64,000 bases of DNA, from positions 1-64,000 of the forward strand of contig JANQES010000014.1 in assembly GCA_028278205.1 (NCBI GenBank), in the 5' to 3' direction. This stretch comes from Rhodothermales bacterium (GTDB lineage: Bacteria > Bacteroidota > Rhodothermia > Rhodothermales > Bin80). The notes beneath the pieces are model-generated. The model searched no databases, had not been told where the DNA came from, and was given only the letters and a program-made list of their open reading frames with translations. The position numbers were made by a program, and so were the translations under genes. How positions within the stretch are numbered: position 1 is the first letter of the stretch; each line of letters opens with the position of its first letter. Of this stretch, positions 15,294 to 23,083 are shown piece by piece.

Positions 15294-16529
15294 ATGCCGC
15301 GCGTCCTTTTCGTCATCGTGTGTTGCCTGTTCTGGTTGGGTGTGCCGAAGGCTTTCGGGCAGTTCGGCGCGATGCCTATCAACACCTTCGGCTATTTCCA
15401 GGTCTCTTTTCAAAATCAGATCGACACCAACGGCGACGACGATGAAAATGGCTTCAGCGTCCAGCAACTCAACCTGATTCTGGAATCGAACCTGTCGCGG
15501 CAGTGGCGGGCATTTATCGATTTTGAGGTGCTCAACAACTTTTCGTCGAGCCGGCGGTGGGGCTCGTTCGATCTCAACGAAGCCTGGATCAGCTATCGAG
15601 CCAGCGGGCAGTTGACGATCAAAGCCGGGTTGCACGTGCCGGTCTTCAATCATCTCAACGACATCAAAAACCGGACGCCGCTGCTGCCCTATGTCATCCG
15701 GCCCCACGTCTACGAAGAGTCGTTTGGTGAAGTCCTTAACATCGAGGAATATGTGCCCGAACGCGCGTTTGCGCAGGTTCGGGGCTTCTTGCCTGTGGGA
15801 AGCGCCAAGATCGACTATGCGGCGTACCTGGGCAACAGCCCCAACATCCGCAGCCAGTTCGACAACGAGCGCGACGGCGACGACGAGCAAACCGGCATCG
15901 ATACCACCACGACGTTCCTCGTGGGCGGGCGCCTGGGGCTGCGTTACAGAGAACTGACACTCGGCGGCTCAGTCACGCGGGAGACCGTCAATTTCTTCCG
16001 CGATATTGAACGGGTGGTCGGTGCGCCTGCCCAGAGTCTGAACAACGTGCCCAAGACGCGGCTGGGCGCCGATGTCTCGTTTCACCTGGACAAGCTCTCA
16101 TTCGAGGGCGAGGTCATCGCCGTGCGCTACGATGTCGATCCGCCCACCGGGCTGCGGCCCCGGCCCGGCGAGCGGCGTCCGCGCCTCGATCTTGATCGGC
16201 TGTTTTATTACGGCACGCTGGGCTATCACCTCAACGAAAACCTGTTTGCTTACGCGAGCTACTGGTTTTCCGACGAGGGGTTTGATTTACGAGCAGGGGA
16301 GGCGGATCTTCTGGATGAACTGGATATCGAGGTGGTCACCGCCGGCCTCCGCTACACGCTGATGCGGAACGAAGTGGGCTTCGATCAGGTGACGCTCAAA
16401 GCCCAGTACGCCTACGTGCTCATCGGGGTGTCGACGCGAGGGATCGATCCGATCGGGGGAGAGCCGGTCAACCTCAGCGAGAACCCCAGGCTTCATCTTT
16501 TGGGCGTTGGAGTTTCGGTGCTTTTTTAG
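15294..16529 (+). CDS. Outer-membrane porin-like beta-barrel (copy 1)
   Basis: 411 residues with signal peptide MPRVLFVIVCCLFWLGVPKAFGQ. The rest is alternating amphipathic strands ending in VGVSVLF, a C-terminal aromatic as in outer-membrane barrels. VLNNFSSSRRWGSFDLNEAW and LGNSPNIRSQFDN are nearly identical in the second porin two genes on. It begins an apparent four-gene unit (porin, PstS-like protein, porin, histidine kinase). The overall pattern fits phosphate- or anion-type porins, but specificity is inference. Confidence 0.72.
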   Translation: MPRVLFVIVCCLFWLGVPKAFGQFGAMPINTFGYFQVSFQNQIDTNGDDDENGFSVQQLNLILESNLSRQWRAFIDFEVLNNFSSSRRWGSFDLNEAWISYRASGQLTIKAGLHVPVFNHLNDIKNRTPLLPYVIRPHVYEESFGEVLNIEEYVPERAFAQVRGFLPVGSAKIDYAAYLGNSPNIRSQFDNERDGDDEQTGIDTTTTFLVGGRLGLRYRELTLGGSVTRETVNFFRDIERVVGAPAQSLNNVPKTRLGADVSFHLDKLSFEGEVIAVRYDVDPPTGLRPRPGERRPRLDLDRLFYYGTLGYHLNENLFAYASYWFSDEGFDLRAGEADLLDELDIEVVTAGLRYTLMRNEVGFDQVTLKAQYAYVLIGVSTRGIDPIGGEPVNLSENPRLHLLGVGVSVLF

Positions 16530-16553
16530 CAAGGGCGTTGTTAAACGCGCGCG

Positions 16554-16994
16554 ATGCGTATTCGAAAAAACATAGTGCTCTTGATGCTGGCGCTGGCTGC
16601 CGGGGCTACGACGGCCTCGGCGCAGGTGGCCGTCATCGCCCACAAGGGCGTCCCGGTCGATAGTCTCAGCAAAACCGAATTGCTGGACTTCTACACCGGC
16701 GACGCGCAGTCGTGGCGCGGCGAGATGGCGGTGGTCGTGTTCGACTTGAAGTCGCGCGGGCCGGTGCGGGATGCGTTTTACGAATACCTGGGCAAGACCT
16801 CGTCGCGCATGCGGTCTATCTGGTTGAAGCGCAAGCTTTCGGGCGAGGGCGACCCGCCGGAGAGCTTTGAGACCGAAGTCGAAGTGCTCCAACGCGTGGC
16901 CTCAACGCCGGGCGCCCTCGGCTTCGTGCAACAAGCCACCGTCAGCGGCGACGACGTCAAAATCCTCGTCGTCATCGAGATCGATGAAGGTTGA
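16554..16994 (+). CDS. Small periplasmic PstS-like (PBP-like) protein
   Basis: 146 residues: a signal peptide (MRIRKNIVLLMLALAAGATTASAQ), then a short PBP-like domain (AVIAHKGVPVDSLSKTELLDF YTGD, VVFDLKSRGPVRDAFY, FETEVEVLQRVASTPGALGF). This matches the truncated single-lobe phosphate-binding-protein family rather than a full PstS of about 300 residues. It lies 24 bases after porin 1. Between two porins and a sensor kinase it probably binds or senses an extracytoplasmic anion; no pst transporter genes are nearby. Confidence 0.75.
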   Translation: MRIRKNIVLLMLALAAGATTASAQVAVIAHKGVPVDSLSKTELLDFYTGDAQSWRGEMAVVVFDLKSRGPVRDAFYEYLGKTSSRMRSIWLKRKLSGEGDPPESFETEVEVLQRVASTPGALGFVQQATVSGDDVKILVVIEIDEG

Positions 16995-16995
16995 C

Positions 16996-17155
16996 GGATT
17001 TTAGATTTTGGATTTTGGATTTTGGATTGGTCTGATACGATCCGTTTTCTCAATCGAAAAAGTCGAAACGGTTCTGACCGTCGCGGCTTATTCGTTTGTT
17101 AAAGACGGATCGACGATTTCCCAATCCAAAATCCAAAATCTAAAATCCAAAATCG
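16996..17155. repeat. Family-A word palindrome with hairpin core (A3)
   Basis: Left arm 16996-17030: ATTTTAG, three ATTTTGG, ATTGG. Right arm 17120-17154: CCAAT, CCAAAAT, CCAAAAT, CTAAAAT, CCAAAAT. The centre carries CAATCGAAAAAGTCGAAACGG..CCGTCGCGGCTTATTCG, similar to the core of A2. It begins 2 bases after the PstS-like stop and lies between co-directional genes, so it would be transcribed. Confidence 0.9.
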
Positions 17156-17175
17156 ACTCCCATACCATCTACCCT

Positions 17176-18348
17176 ATGCCATACCGCCGCGTCATACTGC
17201 TGTGTTGCCTGCTCGGCCTGAGCCAGGGCGAGGTGGCCGGGCAGTTCAACACGTTCGGCTATTTTCAGACGTCGTTTCAGCACCGTACGTCTTTTCCCGA
17301 CGAGCCGGCACAGAATTTTTTTAGCCTTCAACAACTCAACCTGTTTTTTCAAACCAACATCTCGCGGCGCTGGGGGGCTTTTGTCAACTTTGAGGTGTTG
17401 AACAACTTTTCGTCGAGCCGGCGCTGGGGCAGTTTTAACCTGGAGGAAGCCTGGCTCCGGTACCGGCACGACGCCCGGTTCAACCTGAAGGCGGGGTTGC
17501 AAATTCCGGTCTTTAACCACCTCAACGAGATCAAGAACCGGTCGCCGCTGTTGCCCTATATCGTCCGGCCTCTGGTCTACGAGACCTCGTTCAACGAATT
17601 CATCGCAGTGGAGGCGTTTACGCCGACGCAGGCTTTTTTGCAGGCCTACGGGTTTCTGTCTGTGGGCGAGACGAAGCTCGACTACGCGGCCTACCTGGGC
17701 AACAGCCCCAACATCCGCAGCCAGTTCGATAACCTGCGCGACGGCGGCGACGGGCAAACCGGCGTCGATACCACCAAGACCCTCCTCGTGGGCGGGCGCC
17801 TGGGGCTGCGGCAGGGCAATGCCAAAGCCGGCGCCTCGGCCACGTACGACGTCACGAATGCGTTTCAAGGAGCGGAAGCCCTCTTCGGAGGGCCGGCCAC
17901 GCGGTTTGAGGGCGTCCCCCGCATTCGTGTGGGCGGCGACTTCTCGGTTCATGTCGGGCGTTTTTCTTTCGAAGGCGAACTCATCCTGGTCTCCCACGAC
18001 GAAGACGAACCCGAACTCAACGTCGATAATGAGTTCTTCTACGGCACGCTGGGGGCGCAAGCGAACGAGCGCCTGTTCGTCTACGCCTCGTACTGGAATA
18101 CGGTGCAACGCGAGGTGGCCTTCGACATTCGCACGTCCGACGGCATCATCCCGGTTTTCCCGATCATCGTCGACATCGAGTCGATCCAGGTCGGCGTGGC
18201 CTTTTCGCCCAACGAAAGGATCACCCTGAAAGCCCAGGGCGGCCCCGTCGAGGTCGTGCAACGGGCTACCGTGATTCCCTTCGGAGACATCACGAGCCGG
18301 CAGTGGGATTTCAGCATTTACGGCGTCGCCGCGTCGGTGCTGTTCTAG
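17176..18348 (+). CDS. Outer-membrane porin-like beta-barrel (copy 2)
   Basis: 390 residues, starting MPYRRVILLCCLLGLSQG (signal peptide, then GQFNTFGYFQTSFQ). Strong similarity to copy 1 along its length: VLNNFSSSRRWGSFNLEEAW, VFNHLNEIKNRSPLLPY, YAAYLGNSPNIRSQFDN. A 38-base DNA stretch is identical between the copies (15825-15862 and 17692-17729). It ends in the aromatic VAASVLF. Probably a paired porin with a different pore selectivity; inference. Longer upstream readings run through the repeat and are rejected. Confidence 0.72.
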   Translation: MPYRRVILLCCLLGLSQGEVAGQFNTFGYFQTSFQHRTSFPDEPAQNFFSLQQLNLFFQTNISRRWGAFVNFEVLNNFSSSRRWGSFNLEEAWLRYRHDARFNLKAGLQIPVFNHLNEIKNRSPLLPYIVRPLVYETSFNEFIAVEAFTPTQAFLQAYGFLSVGETKLDYAAYLGNSPNIRSQFDNLRDGGDGQTGVDTTKTLLVGGRLGLRQGNAKAGASATYDVTNAFQGAEALFGGPATRFEGVPRIRVGGDFSVHVGRFSFEGELILVSHDEDEPELNVDNEFFYGTLGAQANERLFVYASYWNTVQREVAFDIRTSDGIIPVFPIIVDIESIQVGVAFSPNERITLKAQGGPVEVVQRATVIPFGDITSRQWDFSIYGVAASVLF

Positions 18349-18349
18349 C

Positions 18350-18431
18350 AAATGGCAAAAAAGCAAATGGCAAATGATCGATGGCGGATTGGTTCTCTTC
18401 GATCAATCCAAAATCTAAAATCCAAAATCCC
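18350..18431. repeat. AAATGGC words and family-A half element (A4)
   Basis: AGCAAATGGCAAAAAAGC.. words at 18350-18386 are followed by a minimal left arm GGATTGG and a right arm CAATCCAAAATCTAAAATCC at 18403-18429. The gap between porin 2 and the kinase is filled completely; the kinase ATG is 4 bases after the arm. Confidence 0.8.
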
Positions 18432-18433
18432 CG

Positions 18434-20110
18434 ATGGCGTTACGCGATTTAAAAATAGGGACCAAGCAAGGCATCGGCTTCGGGGTGATCCTGGTGGTGA
18501 TGGCAGGCGTGAGCATCTTTGCCATCACGCAGATGGCAGCGTTGCGCCGCGAGATCGATGACATCAACGAGGTCTGGCTCAAGCGCGCCCTGCTCACCTC
18601 GCGTATTAACCTCCACGCCTCGGGCTTGCGCGCGACGCAATTGCAGCACGCCTACGAATCGCGGACGAATCTCCGAGAAGCCTACGTCGATACGATGTTG
18701 GTGCTGATCGATAGCGTGGACGCCAACGGCGAGGCCTATACGCTGCTGCTGGAGGAGTCGGAGCAGCGCAATCTGGTCTCGGAGGAGCAGAGCCGGCTGA
18801 CCGCCGGGCTTGATTCGTTGTGGGATATTTACCTGGCGCACTCGATGGACTATCTCGACCTCAGAGGCCGGGATGCCGTGGCGGTGCTCAGCGGAGAAGC
18901 GGGCCGCATCTTCAGTATCTTCAGCACCGACCTGGCCGAGCTGGCCCGGCTCAACGAAGCCAGTGCTGCCGAGGCCGCCCGCCGCACCGAAATCACCTAC
19001 CGGAAGACCCGCAACCAGATTATCCTCTTGCTGGTGGTGACGGTCTTGCTCTCGGCGGTGATCGCCTCGCGGCTGGTGCGCTTCGTCACGATCCCGGTAC
19101 GCCGGCTGGTCAACGCAGCGCGCAAGGTGGCCGACGGCGACTTCGAGGTATACGTCGAGAGCCTGTCGAAGGATGAGATGGGTAAGATGGCGCAATCGTT
19201 CAACTGGATGACGCAGTCGCTCAAAGCCCAGCAAGAGGACTTGCGCGCGGCCAACACCGAGCTTCAGGATCAAAAGAACGAACTCGAACAGACGCTCCAC
19301 CAGCTCGAAGACGCGCAGGAACAACTCGTGCTCAAGGAGAAGATGGCCTCGCTGGGGCAACTCACCGCCGGCATCGCCCACGAAATCAAAAACCCGCTCA
19401 ACTTCGTCAATAATTTCGCCCAGCTCTCGGTAGAACTCACCGACGAACTCGCCGACGAACTCGAAGCCAACAAAGAGGCGCCCGTGGCCGAGGTGCTCGG
19501 CGAGGTCGAGGAATTGTTGGACGACCTGCGGTTCAACGCCAACAAGATCCACGAACACGGTCTCCGCGCCGACAACATCGTCCACGGGATGCTGGAGCAT
19601 TCGCGCGGCAAGGCCGGCGAACGGCGCATCGTGGCCGTCAACACGTTCTTCGACGAATACGTCAACCTGGCCTATCACGGCGTGCGCGCCCGCCAGCCGG
19701 ATTTCAACGTGACCATCGACCGCGATTTTGACGAGGCTGCCGGAGAGGTGACCGTGACGCCGCAGGAGATGGGCCGGGTGCTGTTGAACCTGCTCAACAA
19801 CGCCTTCTACGCCGTCCACGAAAAGCGCAGGGCCGGCGACGCCGCCTACGAGCCGCGTGTATGCGTCGGCACGCGCGCGCGAGACGGGCACGTGGAGATC
19901 CGCGTCCAGGACAACGGCCCCGGCATCCCCGCCGCCGTCGGCGCGCGCATCTTCGAACCGTTTTTCACGACGAAGCCGACGGGGTCGGGCAACACGGGGT
20001 TGGGTCTTTCGCTCAGCTACGAGATCGTCACGCAAGGCCACGGCGGTACGCTCTCGGTCGAAAGCGAGGAGGGGCGGGGCGCCACGTTCATCGTTACGCT
20101 GCCTGTTTGA
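18434..20110 (+). CDS. Membrane sensor histidine kinase (4HB sensor, HAMP, HATPase)
   Basis: 558 residues. TM1 is at about 14-33, followed by a periplasmic helical sensor of about 160 residues (4-helix-bundle MCP type), TM2 at about 196-213, HAMP to about 268, and a coiled coil (QQEDLRAANTELQDQKNEL). The H-box is GIAHEIKNPLNFVNNF with His316; the N-box is LLNLLNNAFYAVH, followed by DNGPGIP and TGLGLSLSYEI. No receiver or response-regulator gene is adjacent. Its position after porin/PstS-like/porin suggests that it reads the state of that system; inference. Confidence 0.9.
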   Translation: MALRDLKIGTKQGIGFGVILVVMAGVSIFAITQMAALRREIDDINEVWLKRALLTSRINLHASGLRATQLQHAYESRTNLREAYVDTMLVLIDSVDANGEAYTLLLEESEQRNLVSEEQSRLTAGLDSLWDIYLAHSMDYLDLRGRDAVAVLSGEAGRIFSIFSTDLAELARLNEASAAEAARRTEITYRKTRNQIILLLVVTVLLSAVIASRLVRFVTIPVRRLVNAARKVADGDFEVYVESLSKDEMGKMAQSFNWMTQSLKAQQEDLRAANTELQDQKNELEQTLHQLEDAQEQLVLKEKMASLGQLTAGIAHEIKNPLNFVNNFAQLSVELTDELADELEANKEAPVAEVLGEVEELLDDLRFNANKIHEHGLRADNIVHGMLEHSRGKAGERRIVAVNTFFDEYVNLAYHGVRARQPDFNVTIDRDFDEAAGEVTVTPQEMGRVLLNLLNNAFYAVHEKRRAGDAAYEPRVCVGTRARDGHVEIRVQDNGPGIPAAVGARIFEPFFTTKPTGSGNTGLGLSLSYEIVTQGHGGTLSVESEEGRGATFIVTLPV

Positions 20111-20272
20111 GAAACTGTTTGGTAAGTATTCTGGGGCTGCGCACGGTTCTTTTCGGCCCAGAAGCGCCCGCTTTTTCGGCCCATAGCGCTGCTATGCGCC
20201 TCAAAAGTCGTTCACTTCTGGGCCGAAAAGCCCTCGTGCTCGCCTGCCAGCCTACTTACCAAACAGTTTCTG
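20111..20272. repeat. Large nested inverted repeat
   Basis: Outer arms 20111-20127 and 20253-20270 (GAAACTGTTTGGTAAGTA and its complement) are near-perfect. The inner arms CTTTTCGGCCCAGAAG and CTTCTGGGCCGAAAAG are perfect, around 20149-20164 and 20215-20230. A hairpin AGCGCTGCTATGCGC sits at the centre. Parts of the outer unit (AGACTGTTT..TGCGCAC) recur near 57502 and 62878, so this looks like a MITE-type element without a transposase. Confidence 0.75.
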
Positions 20273-20340
20273 AGGGTTTCTGGTTTCTTGTTAGGAACCC
20301 TTGGCGATAGACTGATCAACCAAAAACCAGAAACCAAAAA
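20273..20340. repeat. GTTTCTGG-word palindrome (B2)
   Basis: The left arm GGGTTTCTGGTTTCTTG and the right arm CAAAAACCAGAAACCAAAAAC enclose about 30 bases. It joins directly to the large inverted repeat and ends 6 bases before the next ATG. Confidence 0.8.
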
Positions 20341-20346
20341 CATCCC

Positions 20347-20631
20347 ATGAGCAACTTCAGACGATATAAACGCGTCAAGAAATCCGAACAGGATTCCGGC
20401 AAGCCGTTGACGCCGGGCGCGTATATGCTCGCCGGCAAGAAGATCCATTGCCCGCATTGCGAGGCTGTCGAGTTCATCGAAGGCTCGGCCCAGGTCAACA
20501 CGACGATCACGTCGGCGCTGCTGGGGATCGATTACAAGAAAGTCTACACGCTCATTTGCACCGAATGCGGCTACCTCCAATGGGCCATGCAACCTCCCAA
20601 GCGGATGCTCGACGAATCGTTGTTTTCCTGA
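20347..20631 (+). CDS. Small zinc-ribbon protein
   Basis: 94 residues. Two CxxC knuckles, Cys35/Cys38 (HCPHCEAVEF) and Cys71/Cys74 (LICTECGYLQW), form a classic zinc ribbon. The basic N-terminus (RRYKRVKK) could contact nucleic acid. Comparable small proteins are annotated only as DNA-binding or hypothetical. Its 3' end overlaps the next gene by about 52 bases. Confidence 0.75.
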   Translation: MSNFRRYKRVKKSEQDSGKPLTPGAYMLAGKKIHCPHCEAVEFIEGSAQVNTTITSALLGIDYKKVYTLICTECGYLQWAMQPPKRMLDESLFS

Positions 20632-21101
20632 CGCTGGCGTTGCTCGTTGGAGCCTGCACGGCGTCGGCCCAGCAGCAGGCCGATACCACGTTTCAGCCGG
20701 TGGTGACGAACCCGACGTTTGCGCCGGGCGCCGGGCCGGTGGTGCTCGTCGATGAGGCCCACCACAACTTCCACACCGCTGCCGGGCGCTATCTGGGCTT
20801 CGCCAGGGTGTTGCGGGCCGACGGCTACGTCGTCCGGCCTTCGACGCGCCGGTTTGCCACAGACGCGCTCGACGAGGCCGACGTGCTGGTCATCTCGAAC
20901 GCCATCCACGAGAGCAACCTCCAGGCGTGGCAACTCCCGACACCGTCGGCTTTTACCGACGACGAGATCGCGCACGTGCAAGCCTGGGTCGAGCAAGGCG
21001 GCGCGCTGCTGTTGATTGCCGATCACATGCCGTTTCCGGGCGCCGAGCAAAACCAACAATTCCTGCTCAACGTGATGCACTGGCTCTCTGGGGAATTCTG
21101 A
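20580..21101 (+). CDS. DUF4350-like (GATase-like) lipoprotein, apparently with an internal deletion
   Basis: 173 residues. The leader FLTLALLVGAC is a lipobox. GPVVLVDEAHHNFHTAAGRY, ADVLVISNAIHES and WVEQGGALLLIADHMPFPGA are typical of the DUF4350/ThuA-like glutamine-amidotransferase fold. The text then jumps directly to EQNQQFLLNVMHWLSGEF, which in relatives (from memory, near 280 residues) is the extreme C-terminus. About 100 residues therefore seem to be missing in frame. The start overlaps the zinc-ribbon gene (ATG 20580). The stop codon TGA is the first part of the ATTTTGG repeat. Confidence 0.65.
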   Translation: MGHATSQADARRIVVFLTLALLVGACTASAQQQADTTFQPVVTNPTFAPGAGPVVLVDEAHHNFHTAAGRYLGFARVLRADGYVVRPSTRRFATDALDEADVLVISNAIHESNLQAWQLPTPSAFTDDEIAHVQAWVEQGGALLLIADHMPFPGAEQNQQFLLNVMHWLSGEF

Positions 21102-21190
21102 TTTTGGATTTTGATTTTGAAAAAATCAAAGGTGACACAACGCTGTCCGTCGCTGCCTCGATTCTGGCTGAGAACCCAATTACCCTCGAT
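21099..21190. repeat. Degenerate family-A element (A5)
   Basis: TGATTTTGGATTTTGATTTTG starts in the stop codon of the upstream gene. The following GAAAAAATCAAAGG..CTGTCCGTCGC resembles a decayed core, ending with AACCCAATTA as a residual right arm just before the TfoX-C gene. Confidence 0.6.
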
Positions 21191-21192
21191 TC

Positions 21193-21456
21193 ATGAACGT
21201 AGAAGACCTCAAAAACATCGGCGCGACGTCGGCGCAGTGGCTTCACGACGCCGGCATCCACACCAGAGCCGATCTCGAAGAAGTGGGCGCGGTGATGGCG
21301 TACAAAATGATCCAGCATCAGCGCCCGCAAAAGGTCAACGTGCTGCTGCTCTACGCGCTTCAGGGGGCGTTGATGGATATGCACTGGAACGCGCTGCCGC
21401 CCTCGCTCAAAGAACAACTCAAACGCGATGCGAAGGAGCCGTTGACGGTGTTATAG
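21193..21456 (+). CDS. TfoX C-terminal domain protein
   Basis: 87 residues, essentially one TfoX_C domain: NVEDLKNIGATSAQWLHDAGIHT is the helix-hairpin-helix-like start (LKNIGPKSxxWL) and EVGAVMAYKMIQ matches the family. The N-terminal TfoX domain is lacking. Such single domains are common in bacteria; a role in competence is not implied. The stop codon (TAG at 21454-21456) is the beginning of the GTGTTATAG words. Confidence 0.85.
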   Translation: MNVEDLKNIGATSAQWLHDAGIHTRADLEEVGAVMAYKMIQHQRPQKVNVLLLYALQGALMDMHWNALPPSLKEQLKRDAKEPLTVL

Positions 21457-21547
21457 TGTTATGGTGTTATAGTGTTTTAGTTGGATGAGGTAAAGAAACT
21501 AAAACACTGTAACACTAAAACACCATAACACCCAAACACCATAACAC
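21452..21547. repeat. GTGTTATG-word palindrome (C1)
   Basis: Left arm 21452-21484 has words GTGTTATA, GTGTTATG, GTGTTATA, GTGTTTTA. Right arm 21496-21547 has the complements (TAAAACAC, CATAACAC, CCAAACAC, CATAACAC). The loop is 11 bases. It fills the spacer from the TfoX-C stop to 3 bases before the next ATG. Confidence 0.9.
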
Positions 21548-21550
21548 CCC

Positions 21551-21904
21551 ATGACCCCCGCCCCGATCAAAGAAACTATTCCGTTCGACGTACTCGACCG
21601 GATCGACGTCCGTGTCGGGACGATTGCGCGGGTCGAAGGCGTGCCGGGTTCGGAGAAGCTGGTGCGGCTGATCGTCGATTTTGGCGATCACACGAGGAAC
21701 GTTCTGGCGGGCTTGAAGCAAGAGCGCGCCGATCCTCGTGAGATCGAGGGCCGGCAGGCGCTCTTCGTGGTCAACCTCCCGCCGAAGAAGATGATGGGCG
21801 AGGTGTCTGAGGCCATGCTTTTCGACATCGGCTATGCCGACGGCTTCGTGCCGGTGCTGGCCGTGCCCGAAGCCCCCATCCCCAACGGCGCCCGCGCGGG
21901 GTGA
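21551..21904 (+). CDS. tRNA-binding domain protein (CsaA/MetRS-beta type)
   Basis: 117 residues. FDVLDRIDVRVGTIARVEGVPGSEKL is the OB-fold tRNA-binding (EMAP-II/Arc1-like) domain, and VNLPPKKMMGEVSEAML with the closing PIPNG are typical of CsaA or the stand-alone MetRS beta domain. It probably binds tRNA or acts as an export-related chaperone (CsaA); which one cannot be told. Confidence 0.85.
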   Translation: MTPAPIKETIPFDVLDRIDVRVGTIARVEGVPGSEKLVRLIVDFGDHTRNVLAGLKQERADPREIEGRQALFVVNLPPKKMMGEVSEAMLFDIGYADGFVPVLAVPEAPIPNGARAG

Positions 21905-21907
21905 GTT

Positions 21908-21935
21908 TTACTTCGTCAGTCGCTACGCTCGTGTC
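21908..21935 (+). repeat. 28-base dispersed repeat P2
   Basis: TTACTTCGTCAGTCGCTACG.. begins 3 bases after the stop of the tRNA-binding gene; it is identical to P1 (11772-11799, inverted). It is followed by GCAGTACGCAGTAAGCAATACG words. Confidence 0.8.
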
Positions 21936-21970
21936 GCAGTACGCAGTAAGCAATACGTCATGAGCCTACC

Positions 21971-22531
21971 ATGCTTGAAGAGATCGAACGCCTCGTCGAA
22001 GCGGCTTGCGCTGCCGAGAGCAACATCTTCGGCTACGGCATCTGGACGCATCACATCACGCAGGTGGCGCATAACGGCAAACGCCTGGCGCCGCTGTTCG
22101 AAGCCGACGCTGAGATTGTGGAAATCGCAGCGTTGTTGCACGACTATGCCAGCGTCAAAGACGAAGCGCTCTACGCCGAGCATCACATCCACGGACCCAT
22201 CGAGGCGGAGAAGATTCTCACGCGGCTGGGCTATCCGCCGGAACGCATCGAGGCCGTCAAGCACGCCATCGCTGCGCACCGCGCCAGCGTCCGCGTCGAA
22301 CGCCGCAGCCCCGAAGCCGTCTGCCTCGCCAACGCCGACGCGATGACCCACATCGAGCAGGTGCCCTCGCTGATGCATCTGGTCTTCGTCCAACACGGCA
22401 TGGGCATCGACGAAGGGGCCGCCTGGGTCCGCGCCAAACTCCAACGAAGCTGGGCCAAACTCCATCCGGACGTGCAGGCGCTGGTTCGGGATAAATACGA
22501 GGCCGCGCTGAAGACGCTGACGATGTTGTGA
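21971..22531 (+). CDS. HD domain phosphohydrolase
   Basis: 186 residues. The metal ligands of the HD fold are visible: WTHHITQVAHN, then EIAALLHDYASV (the HD pair), EHHIHGPIEAEKIL, AIAAHR and CLANADAMTH. The size and single domain fit predicted metal-dependent HD hydrolases acting on nucleotides. The TGA stop lies within the TGATTTTGG beginning of repeat A6. Confidence 0.88.
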   Translation: MLEEIERLVEAACAAESNIFGYGIWTHHITQVAHNGKRLAPLFEADAEIVEIAALLHDYASVKDEALYAEHHIHGPIEAEKILTRLGYPPERIEAVKHAIAAHRASVRVERRSPEAVCLANADAMTHIEQVPSLMHLVFVQHGMGIDEGAAWVRAKLQRSWAKLHPDVQALVRDKYEAALKTLTML

Positions 22532-22683
22532 TTTTGGATTTTAGATTTTGGATTTTGGATTGGTAGTTTACTTTCACCGATTTCAACAAACGAAGAAGTT
22601 GCAACGGTTGGACTCGCTGCGACTGTATTTATTGAGATGACGGTGGTATCTCAGACCAATCCAAAATCTAAAATCCAAAATTT
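22530..22683. repeat. Family-A word palindrome with core (A6)
   Basis: Left arm 22530-22564: ATTTTGG, ATTTTAG, ATTTTGG, ATTTTGG, ATTGG. Right arm 22656-22683: CCAAT, CCAAAAT, CTAAAAT, CCAAAAT, one heptamer shorter. The core GAAGTTGCAACGG..CTCGCTGCGACT corresponds to the cores of A3 and A10. It lies between two co-directional genes. Confidence 0.9.
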
Positions 22684-22723
22684 GCCTTCCCCTAACCTCC
22701 ACCGACATAATCAACCTCACCAG

Positions 22724-23083
22724 ATGGACCTCGAAGCCACCTACACCTACCTGACGCAGAAGAAAGGCGCGGTCGAAGAATTCCCGTTTGGGCCGCAGGC
22801 GCTGGTTTTCAAAGTGATGGGCAAGATGTTCGCCCTCGTCGGCGTGGACAATATTCCGCCCAGGATCTCGCTCAAGTGCGATCCGGAGCAGGCCATCCTC
22901 TGGCGCGAGCGCTACGAAGCCGTCCAGCCCGGCTATCACATGAACAAAAAACACTGGAACACCGTCGCGCTCGACGGCAGCATCCCCTCCGACGAGATCG
23001 CTGAGATGATCGACATGTCGTACAACCTCGTCGTCAAAGGGCTGAAGAAGGCGGATCGGGAGAAGTTGGAGGCAGCGGAATGA
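22724..23083 (+). CDS. MmcQ/YjbR family protein
   Basis: 119 residues, a full-length MmcQ/YjbR (CyaY-like fold, DNA-binding) domain: FPFGPQALVFKVMGKMFAL, ISLKCDPEQAI, GYHMNKKHWNTV and MIDMSYNLVVKGL are family signatures. ATG 22724 is preferred because upstream codons come from the repeat. Its last codons overlap the next gene by ATGA, so the two are translationally coupled. Confidence 0.9.
   Translation: MDLEATYTYLTQKKGAVEEFPFGPQALVFKVMGKMFALVGVDNIPPRISLKCDPEQAILWRERYEAVQPGYHMNKKHWNTVALDGSIPSDEIAEMIDMSYNLVVKGLKKADREKLEAAE

Noticed and set aside
13850-15385. Minus-strand frame of 511 codons
   Set aside because: Antisense to the GH113-like gene and to palindromic spacer DNA; no domain recognised.
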